A DNA stretch of 45,998 nt from JBARRO01 sp049644265. GTDB lineage: Bacteria > Bacteroidota > Ignavibacteria > UBA10030. The number at the start of each line of letters is the position of its first letter. Positions within the stretch are counted from its first letter, which is position 1. The DNA lies in NCBI GenBank assembly GCA_049644265.1, contig JBARRO010000191.1, positions 1 to 45,998 of the forward strand, given 5' to 3'. The position numbers and the translations under genes are program-made. Of the stretch, positions 15,901-22,951 are shown one piece after another. The notes below the pieces were generated by a model. It saw only the letters and a program-made list of their open reading frames with translations, did no database searches and had not been told where the DNA came from.

Positions 15901-18114
15901 ATGATCGGGACAACCATCTCTCACTATAAGATCCTCGAGAAACTGGGCGAAGGCGGGATGGGGATTGTCTACCGCGCCCACGACACGAAGCTCAACCGAA
16001 ATGTTGCATTGAAATTCCTGGGCGAGAACATCGTTACAAACGAAGCAGAGCGCGCCAGGCTCTTGCTGGAGGCACAGGCGGCCGCTGTCTTGAACCATCC
16101 GAACATCTGCACCGTCCACGCGATCGAAGAAGTCAACGGTGAGCCGTTTATTGTTATGGAGTTCCTGGAAGGGAGGAGCCTGAGGGCGGTCATGAATGAC
16201 GGACCGTTGGCGATTCCTGAGGCAGTCAGAATTGCGACGCAGGTTTCCACTGCCCTTCAAGCCGCACATGAAAAAGGGATTGTCCACAGGGACGTTAAAC
16301 CCGAAAACATCATCCTGATGAAGAACGGACTCGCCAAGATTGCAGATTTTGGCCTCGCGCGGCACTCGGAGCTGTTGCAGGTTGCTGAATCCGGTTTGGG
16401 CTCGGGTACCATTGCGTACATGTCCCCGGAACAACTGCAGGGAACTCAGGTCAGTCACCGCACGGACATCTGGTCTGTGGGCGTGGTCCTGTTTGAGATG
16501 CTGACGGAACGTCGGCCATTTGCAGCCAGTTACCGCCAGGCGCTTATCTATGCAATCCTCAACGAGAAATGCCCTTCGGTGACTGCATTGCGCCCGGGGA
16601 TCCCGTCCTCGCTGGGAAACATCGTGGACCGGTGCCTGGAAAAGGAACCGGAGCTTCGGTTTCCCGACTCTGCAGAGCTGGTGTCCCAATTGCGTGCAGT
16701 GAGCACGGATTCAAAAAAGGCCCTGGAAAGCACTACCCGCTCGATTGCCGTCCTGCCGTTTACGGACCTGAGTCCAAAGAAGGACAACAGATTCTTCAGC
16801 GAGGGGCTGACGGAGGAAGTGATCGCCAACTTGTCAAAGCTCCGGAATGTGAAAGTTGTCTCCCGTACTTCGATCATCCGTTATGAGCGGCAGGAAAAAA
16901 CGATGAAACAAATCGGAGCCGAGCTTGGAGTTCAGTTCGTGCTCGAGGGAAGCGTCAGAAAACACGGAGAGAACCTTCGCATAACCACGCAGCTGATCGA
17001 TGCCGGCCAGGATGTCTCCCTTTGGGCCGAGACGTTTCGCGGGACCATGGAGGAGGTTTTCGAGATTCAGGAACAGGTTGCAGGGCGGGTGGTGCGGGCT
17101 CTGAAAGTCAGAATCTCTCCGACAGAAAAAAAGAATCTGAACCGACGCCCGACGAAGAATACCGATGCCTATCAGCTGTACCTCAAGGGTCGGTTCTTCT
17201 GGAATAAGAGAACGAAGGATGGCCTCGAGAAGTCAATCCGGTATTTCGAAGACGCGATTGCCAAAGATGCGAAATTTGCTCTCGCGTGGGCCGGACTGTC
17301 CGATGCCTATAATCTCATCGGACAGTATGGCACCATCACGCGAAAGGAAATCGCTCAGAAAGCAAGGACGGCAGCCGAGCGGGCACTCAAACTCGATGAC
17401 CGCCTCGCGGAGGCGCACACATCGCTTGCAAGCTTGATGATGATGCATGATTGGAATTGGAAGAAGGCCGAAAAAGAGTTCAAACTGGCTATCCGGCTCA
17501 ACCCGGGATACGGAACAGGACATCACTGGTATTCCGAATGGCTGCGCTACACCGGAAGGATGGAAGAAGCCCTGAAAGAGATTTCCCTTGCTGTTGAGCT
17601 CGATCCTCTTTCTCCGGCGATCGCGAAAGACAAAGGCATGACGGAGTACTACGCACGGAAATACGACGATGCGATTGAGTCGGCAAAATCCTCGCTTGAG
17701 CTGGAACCCGGTTTTGGCCCTGCCCATCGACTTCTCTCCATGGCATATCAGGGAAAAGGAATGTTGGCGGAGGCAATCGCCGAGAATGAACGGTGGGCGA
17801 AATTTGTGACAAATCCACACGAAGTGCCCATTAGCCTGGCGCAGTTGCACGCCGCTGGAGGGAAAAGGGAGGAAGCATTGCGGCTGCTTGAGAGTATCCA
17901 TCCTGACCGAATTACCAACGGAAATCTCATGCGGGGCGTGGCACTGGTGTTCGCGTCCCTCGGGGATCGCGACCAGGCATTCCGGTGGTTTGACAAGAGC
18001 TATGAACAGCAGGCTGAATCGCTCTGCAGCGTCAAGGTTGATCCCAAACTCGACTCCCTTCGCGGGGACCCACGGTTCGATGCGTTGCTGAAAAAGATAG
18101 GGCTCGACAATTGA
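15901..18114 (+). CDS. Ser/Thr protein kinase 5, soluble, with TolB-N-like domain and TPR
   Basis: 737 residues. Kinase domain about 1-265: GEGGMG (16-21), Lys38, HRDVKPEN, DFG, YMSPEQ. Unlike kinases 1-4 its activation segment (ESGLGSGT) lacks the Thr/Ser cluster, and no hydrophobic segment long enough for a membrane helix separates the kinase from the sensor; the TolB-N-like domain begins almost directly (about 277-410; IAVLPFTDLSPKKDNRFFSE). TPR-like repeats occupy about 415-730. It is therefore probably cytosolic. AGGGA in the tail of head C, about 10 bases upstream, may be the ribosome site. It closes the kinase array. Ligand and substrate unknown. Confidence 0.93.
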   Translation: MIGTTISHYKILEKLGEGGMGIVYRAHDTKLNRNVALKFLGENIVTNEAERARLLLEAQAAAVLNHPNICTVHAIEEVNGEPFIVMEFLEGRSLRAVMNDGPLAIPEAVRIATQVSTALQAAHEKGIVHRDVKPENIILMKNGLAKIADFGLARHSELLQVAESGLGSGTIAYMSPEQLQGTQVSHRTDIWSVGVVLFEMLTERRPFAASYRQALIYAILNEKCPSVTALRPGIPSSLGNIVDRCLEKEPELRFPDSAELVSQLRAVSTDSKKALESTTRSIAVLPFTDLSPKKDNRFFSEGLTEEVIANLSKLRNVKVVSRTSIIRYERQEKTMKQIGAELGVQFVLEGSVRKHGENLRITTQLIDAGQDVSLWAETFRGTMEEVFEIQEQVAGRVVRALKVRISPTEKKNLNRRPTKNTDAYQLYLKGRFFWNKRTKDGLEKSIRYFEDAIAKDAKFALAWAGLSDAYNLIGQYGTITRKEIAQKARTAAERALKLDDRLAEAHTSLASLMMMHDWNWKKAEKEFKLAIRLNPGYGTGHHWYSEWLRYTGRMEEALKEISLAVELDPLSPAIAKDKGMTEYYARKYDDAIESAKSSLELEPGFGPAHRLLSMAYQGKGMLAEAIAENERWAKFVTNPHEVPISLAQLHAAGGKREEALRLLESIHPDRITNGNLMRGVALVFASLGDRDQAFRWFDKSYEQQAESLCSVKVDPKLDSLRGDPRFDALLKKIGLDN

Positions 18115-18149
18115 ATTCACGAAATCCTTCTTCTTATGATCGGCGTGCT

Positions 18150-20141
18150 ATGAAGAAACTGTTTGCCGTTATTGCGCTCGCCCTGGGTTGTACAGGGACG
18201 TTTTCCACCGTCTTTCCGCAGGAGAAATCTGCGTACGATCCTCTGAAAGCATTCGATCCGTTATTCATGAGCGACCCGGGGACCGTATATCGAAGCGGAA
18301 ACGGCGCTCCTGGTCCTCAGTACTGGCAGAACCGCGCAGACTATAGCATCGACGCCCAGCTTGACGACTCGACTCGCGTTCTGACCGGGAGTGTTGTCAT
18401 CACCTACACCAACAACAGCCCTGATGCTCTTTCCTATGTCTGGTTGCAGCTGGACCAGAATTTGTTCAAGAAAGAGTCGCGCGGCTCCGAGACAACTCCC
18501 ATGGGTGGAAGCAGGTTTGGCCCGAGGGCGTACACCGAAGGAGATCAGTTGAAATCGGTGCGCGTGATTCAACATGGCGACGAGTCGCAAGCCGATTACA
18601 TCGTCACGGATACGCGCATGCAGATCTGGTTGCCCACACCCATGAAACCAAATGGAGACAAGGTCAAGATCGAGATGGAATACAGCTTTATGGTGCCGTT
18701 ATTTGGATCCGATCGCATGGGTCGTCTTGCAACGAAGAACGGTGAAGTATTCGAAATGGCGCAGTGGTATCCCCGCATGGAGGTGTACGACGACGTCCAG
18801 GGTTGGAATGCATTGCCGTACCTCGGCGCCGGCGAGTTTTATCTCGACTACGGGGATTACGAATATTCCGTCACCGTCCCGGCCGACCACATTGTCGTTG
18901 GCTCCGGGGAACTTGACAATCCGAAGGAAGTACTCACATCCGACCAGCGATCGCGACTCGATCGGGCCCGAACTTCGGAGAAATCGGTGACCATCCGGGG
19001 AGCGGACGAGCTCACATCTCCTGATGCGGCACCAGCCAAACGCGGCACAAAAACCTGGCGGTTCAAAATGAAGAATACCAGGGATGTGGCGTGGGCATCG
19101 TCCCGGGCCTTCATCTGGGATGCCGCGAGAATCAATCTGCCGAGTGGACACCCTTGCATGGCGATGGCGACGTATCCTGTTGAAAGTGCGGGTGATTCGG
19201 CCTGGGGACGCGGTGCCGAGTATGTGAAAGGGACGATCGAATACAACTCGAAACAATGGTTTGAATATCCCTATCCCGTGGCAGTCAATGTTGCGGGAAT
19301 TGTGGGCGGCATGGAGTATCCGGGGATAGTGTTCTGCGGTTATCGTGCGCGTCGGTCCGGATTGTGGGGTGTGACGACACACGAGTTCGGACACAATTGG
19401 TTCCCGATGATTGTGGGCTCCAACGAACGAAAATATGCCTGGATGGACGAAGGGTTCAACACCTTCATCAACATCTACTCCACGAGGAATTTCAACAGCG
19501 GCGAATACCGTTCTCAACGTGATTCCGTGCGGGTTCTCGTTCCCAGTTTGTTGCGGCCCGACTTCGTGTCCATCTACACGATCCCCGATGTCATCCAATC
19601 TCGCGACCTGGGGAATCTCGCGTATTTCAAACCGTCTGCAGGACTTATGATGCTGAGGGAATACGTCCTTGGAGCTGACCGGTTCGACAGGGCGTTCCGG
19701 GAATATACACGCCGATGGGCATTCAAGCATCCGACTCCGAGAGATTTTTTCAGATCGATGAACGATGCCTCCGGTGAAGATCTGAACTATTTCTGGAGAG
19801 CCTGGTTTGTCGAACGGTGGAACCTTGACCAGGCGGTCACGTCGGTGAAGTATGTTGGCAACGATCCCTCAAAAGGAGTGGTGATTTCACTTGAGAACTA
19901 CGGACAGATGGCTATGCCAGCGGTCGTGGAGGTGCGGGAAACCAACGGACACACCGGCCGGGCAACTCTTCCTGTTGAGATCTGGCAACGGGGAGGAACA
20001 TGGTCGTTCGAATATCCTTCCACGGGCACCGTTGATACCGTGATGGTCGACCCGGATTACATGCTCCCGGATACAAATCCGGACAACAACATCTGGACCT
20101 CCGGATATGAACCTCCAAGACCTGCACGTCGCACTCGCTAG
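18150..20141 (+). CDS. Exported M1-family (aminopeptidase N-like) zinc metallopeptidase
   Basis: 663 residues from ATG 18150, chosen because it begins a typical signal peptide (MKKLFAVIALALGCTG, cleavage probably before residue 28); a TTG at 18111 would add residues before it. The gluzincin motif is complete: HEFGH at 411-415 with second zinc ligand Glu434 in WMDEGFN, exactly the HExxH-x18-E spacing of the M1 family. GGMEYPG upstream corresponds to the GAMEN substrate motif. An N-terminal beta-sandwich domain (about 50-260) precedes the catalytic domain. It should trim peptides from their N-terminus in the periplasm or outside the cell. It follows kinase 5 by 35 bp and could share its transcript. 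Confidence 0.93.
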   Translation: MKKLFAVIALALGCTGTFSTVFPQEKSAYDPLKAFDPLFMSDPGTVYRSGNGAPGPQYWQNRADYSIDAQLDDSTRVLTGSVVITYTNNSPDALSYVWLQLDQNLFKKESRGSETTPMGGSRFGPRAYTEGDQLKSVRVIQHGDESQADYIVTDTRMQIWLPTPMKPNGDKVKIEMEYSFMVPLFGSDRMGRLATKNGEVFEMAQWYPRMEVYDDVQGWNALPYLGAGEFYLDYGDYEYSVTVPADHIVVGSGELDNPKEVLTSDQRSRLDRARTSEKSVTIRGADELTSPDAAPAKRGTKTWRFKMKNTRDVAWASSRAFIWDAARINLPSGHPCMAMATYPVESAGDSAWGRGAEYVKGTIEYNSKQWFEYPYPVAVNVAGIVGGMEYPGIVFCGYRARRSGLWGVTTHEFGHNWFPMIVGSNERKYAWMDEGFNTFINIYSTRNFNSGEYRSQRDSVRVLVPSLLRPDFVSIYTIPDVIQSRDLGNLAYFKPSAGLMMLREYVLGADRFDRAFREYTRRWAFKHPTPRDFFRSMNDASGEDLNYFWRAWFVERWNLDQAVTSVKYVGNDPSKGVVISLENYGQMAMPAVVEVRETNGHTGRATLPVEIWQRGGTWSFEYPSTGTVDTVMVDPDYMLPDTNPDNNIWTSGYEPPRPARRTR

Positions 20142-20177
20142 TGGAATGAAACATTTTGATGGCAGGAGGCAAGTCGC

Positions 20178-21335
20178 TTGATACGAAGGAACGTCCTCAA
20201 ACTCGGGGCCCTGGCAGCGGCTGGTGGAATTCTGAGCCCAACCGCCCTCTCAAAGAACGCAGAACAACCCGCGGGCTTTACGTCCCGGGTCGTGAAGTTT
20301 ACGACCGACGGTCTGGACTTTAGCCCAGCGGAGTACGCTTCTGTGCTCCAGGAGCTCTCCGCGGGACGAGGTATCAAAGTCGATAACTACTCTCTGGGAG
20401 GAGTTGTCGCGGAACTTGAGCAGCAATTTGCCCAGCTGTTGGGCAAAGAAAGCGCCGTATTCATGCCGACGGGCACACTCGCAAATCACATTGCGGTTCG
20501 CAGGTTGGCAGGGGAGAGGAAACGGGTCTTCCTGCAGGCTGAAAGCCATCTCTATAATGATTCAGGCGATTGCGCCGAAGTGCTCAGCGGGCTGAATGTC
20601 ATTCCCTTGGCTCCGGGAGAGACCACCTTCACTCTCGACGAAGTGCAACAATGGGTGCGCCGTACCTCCGGTGGCAGGGTCGAAACGGGTGTCGGCGTCA
20701 TCTCCATCGAATCCCCGGTGCGTCGAAAATTCCATACGATGTTTGATTACGACGAAATGAAGAAGATTTGCGAGTACGCACGCGGGCAGGGAATCAAGCT
20801 TCATCTCGACGGCGCTCGTCTTTTCAACGTCCCATATCATTCCGGAAGGACACTGACGGACTACACGAACTTGTTCGATACCGTCTATGTGTCACTCTGG
20901 AAATGCTTCAATTCCGGATCCGGAGCCATGCTGGCGGGTTCCAAAAGCTTCATCGAAGGGCTTTTCCATGTCCGTCGGATGTTTGGAGGCGGGTTGCCGC
21001 AGGCCTGGCAGTTCGCCGCAATTGCTACAAAGTATGCCGACGGTTATCTGGAAGAATATGCAAAGGCGTGGAAGACGGCTGACAAATTCTGCACCCTTCT
21101 TGGCGCACATTCTGCATTCAAGGTGGAAAAAATCCCCAACGGCACGAGCATATTCAAGCTGAGTGTCCAGAATGTCAACACGGACCTCTTTGTCTCGCGA
21201 CTCTTGTCGAGGGAAGTCGTTCTTCCCCATCCGCAGAAAAACAGCGGCGATTTCTGGATGACCGTCAACACAACACTGAACCGGAGAGAGCCCTCTGAAT
21301 TGGCAACGACATTTATCGAAGCGTTGAACGGCTGA
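20178..21335 (+). CDS. Tat-exported threonine-aldolase/beta-eliminating-lyase family PLP enzyme
   Basis: 385 residues. A TTG start at 20178 is supported by AGGAGG (20163-20168) nine bases upstream and by the N-terminus MIRRNVLKLGALAAAGGI, a twin-arginine signal (RRNVLKLG plus hydrophobic stretch). The body is a fold-type I PLP enzyme of the GLY1/beta-eliminating lyase family: GTLANHIAVR, then LHLDGARLFN (PLP Asp), and the Schiff-base Lys242 in SLWKCFNSGSGAML. Relatives cleave L-threonine or related beta-hydroxy amino acids to glycine and an aldehyde. An exported version is unusual, since PLP must be bound before folding and Tat transport. The substrate is uncertain. Confidence 0.85.
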   Translation: MIRRNVLKLGALAAAGGILSPTALSKNAEQPAGFTSRVVKFTTDGLDFSPAEYASVLQELSAGRGIKVDNYSLGGVVAELEQQFAQLLGKESAVFMPTGTLANHIAVRRLAGERKRVFLQAESHLYNDSGDCAEVLSGLNVIPLAPGETTFTLDEVQQWVRRTSGGRVETGVGVISIESPVRRKFHTMFDYDEMKKICEYARGQGIKLHLDGARLFNVPYHSGRTLTDYTNLFDTVYVSLWKCFNSGSGAMLAGSKSFIEGLFHVRRMFGGGLPQAWQFAAIATKYADGYLEEYAKAWKTADKFCTLLGAHSAFKVEKIPNGTSIFKLSVQNVNTDLFVSRLLSREVVLPHPQKNSGDFWMTVNTTLNRREPSELATTFIEALNG

Positions 21336-21381
21336 CCGTGACTCAGACTGGATGATGAACATAACGGCGTAGGAGCGGATC

Positions 21382-21648
21382 ATGTGTCGCAATATCAAAC
21401 CTCTGTTTAATTTCGCACCTCCGGCAACGACGGAGGAAATAGAGCTGTCTTCCGTTCAGTTTGTGAGGAAGATCAGCGGCTTTTCGAAACCCTCCAAGTC
21501 CAACCAGAGGGCGTTTGACCGTGCGGTGAGAGACATTGCGAGGGTGACAAGGCGGCTGATCACCTCGCTGGAGACGGCGGCTCCGTCGCGCAACAGGCAG
21601 GTTGAAGCTGCAAAGGCAAAAGCGCGCGCGCTTGCCAGGTTTGGATAA
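21382..21648 (+). CDS. DUF2277-type small conserved protein
   Basis: 88 residues, beginning MCRNIKPLFNFAPPAT and continuing with QFVRKISGFSKPSKSN and ending AAKAKARALARFG. These features match the DUF2277 family as I recall it: short proteins with an invariant Cys-Arg-Asn-Ile start, a helical middle and an Ala/Arg-rich end. Function is not known; the early Cys2 is a conspicuous conserved residue. GGAGCGG stands about 8 bases upstream as ribosome site. It lies 46 bp after the PLP enzyme and 20 bp before the next gene, so an operon is plausible. Confidence 0.85.
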   Translation: MCRNIKPLFNFAPPATTEEIELSSVQFVRKISGFSKPSKSNQRAFDRAVRDIARVTRRLITSLETAAPSRNRQVEAAKAKARALARFG

Positions 21649-21668
21649 TTGGGCGCCACAGAGAAACC

Positions 21669-22010
21669 GTGGACTGCATGACGTTAAATGGGATTGTCCG
21701 CTCGGCCGATGGATTGCAGGAAGTGAAACGGACCGGGCTTTCGCGAGGCGACTGGTTGTTTGTGAAAACTGCCGGATCGCTCTACCGGATTCGCGTGCTT
21801 GGGAAAGGGCGTTATCAGGTGACAGGAGGATGGTTTGAGAAAAAAGGAATGTCGCCTGCCATCGTGTCGATTGCGGGATGTACGTGGGGTGGCAGTGCGA
21901 TCAAAGTTGACATCGTCGCTGCATGCGGACTCAGGATGGAATTTGGGAACCGGTTGGTAACAAGTCCCGTACAGAAGTTTTTCGTGCTTGAATACGGACG
22001 CAACAATTAG
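21669..22010 (+). CDS. Hypothetical protein, Gly/Val-rich, 110-113 residues
   Basis: I do not recognise a family. The frame opens with GTG 21669 or, more likely, ATG 21678 (MTLNGIVRSADGLQEVKR). The protein alternates short hydrophobic and charged segments with many glycines (KGRYQVTGGWFEKKG, AGCTWGGSAIKVDIVAACG), which suggests a small beta-rich fold; no membrane segment or signal peptide is seen. It contains two Cys about 15 residues apart. The stop codon TAG at 22008-22010 directly abuts the MITE-like element at 22011. Codon use looks like its neighbours, which supports a real gene. Confidence 0.6.
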   Translation: MDCMTLNGIVRSADGLQEVKRTGLSRGDWLFVKTAGSLYRIRVLGKGRYQVTGGWFEKKGMSPAIVSIAGCTWGGSAIKVDIVAACGLRMEFGNRLVTSPVQKFFVLEYGRNN

Positions 22011-22138
22011 AAGCCATCTCAAAAATATTTTTGTGGTCACAAATAGCACAAAAGTCACAAAACTCTGTCGTCGTTGTTTAGAAAATTCCTTTTGTGCATA
22101 GTGTGTCTTTTTGGGGCAAATCTTCTTTGAGACGGGTT
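22011..22138. mobile_element. MITE-like palindromic element, copy 2
   Basis: 128 bp of non-coding sequence with the same ends as the element at 10442. The left end is AAGCCATCTCAAAA (22011-22024), identical to copy 1; the right end (22125-22138) reads AACCCGTCTCAAAG on the minus strand. Internal A-rich arms (GTCACAAATAGCACAAAAG near 22036-22054) pair imperfectly with 22088-22107. The interior has diverged from copy 1 while ends and fold are kept. It begins exactly at the stop of the preceding gene. Confidence 0.6.
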
Positions 22139-22172
22139 CTCGTCCGGTCATTCGGTTCTTAGGAGGTTCACG

Positions 22173-22937
22173 ATGTTCATGAGGCTCTTGCATATCAAGG
22201 TGAAGCCGGGAGAACTCCCGAGGTTGCAGCAGTTCTATGATTCTGCCGTCTTCACGGCGTTGGAGCAAACGCCGGGCTGCCATTATGCATGCCTGATTCA
22301 AAGTAATCGCCAAAAAGATGAAACGATATCCATGACGTTATGGGATTCGAAGGAACATGCGGACGAATACGAACTCAGCGGAGCTTTTCAGGCGTTGCTT
22401 GAACAGATGCGGCCGTATGTACCCAACTCATCGGAATGGGCAATCCAACTTTCCAAGGATTTGACGCTTGAGTATGCGCCGGTCTCTGAAGAGCCCACGG
22501 TCAAAACGTACGCGATAACGGCATCCGGAGGCGGATTGCTGACGCTCTCAAAACGGTTTACGCCCATGCATATGAGAATCGTTAGCGTCAGGATTCATCC
22601 TGCCATGGAGTCCGAGTTTCGTCGCCTTTACGAATCAGAAATCATTCCTGTTCTCCAGACGGTCAAGGGTTGTCGTTACGTCTATCTTACGCAAAACATT
22701 GGGGACAAGACGGAAGGAATATCCATAACGGTTTGGGAGAGCAAGGAAGACGCCGATCGCTATGAACAGACGGGCCTGTATGACTTGCTGAAGTCCAAAG
22801 TGAAGCATACCTTTACAGAGATGTATCAGTGGAAACTGGAGCTGGAGAAAAGTCAGTCGGGAGCGCTCGCTTCAACCAATGACGATGTGCTCACCGACGG
22901 TTACAGAATGGTGACAGGGAAGAGTTTCGAGCGTTAG
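22173..22937 (+). CDS. Protein with two ABM (antibiotic biosynthesis monooxygenase-like) domains
   Basis: 254 residues from ATG 22173 with a strong AGGAGG ribosome site (22161-22166). Two ferredoxin-like ABM domains occupy about 1-100 (MRLLHIKVKPGELPRL, SMTLWDSKEHADEYE) and about 130-230 (MRIVSVRIHPAMESEFRRL, SITVWESKEDADRYE), joined by a linker. ABM-fold proteins include haem-degrading and quinone-forming monooxygenases but also many binding or stress-sensing proteins; no cofactor site can be assigned here. It lies 14 bp before the cyclic-nucleotide/GAF/SpoIIE phosphatase, so the two are probably co-transcribed and it may modulate or sense for that pathway (inference). Confidence 0.82.
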   Translation: MFMRLLHIKVKPGELPRLQQFYDSAVFTALEQTPGCHYACLIQSNRQKDETISMTLWDSKEHADEYELSGAFQALLEQMRPYVPNSSEWAIQLSKDLTLEYAPVSEEPTVKTYAITASGGGLLTLSKRFTPMHMRIVSVRIHPAMESEFRRLYESEIIPVLQTVKGCRYVYLTQNIGDKTEGISITVWESKEDADRYEQTGLYDLLKSKVKHTFTEMYQWKLELEKSQSGALASTNDDVLTDGYRMVTGKSFER

Positions 22938-22951
22938 AAAACGAGGCTGCC

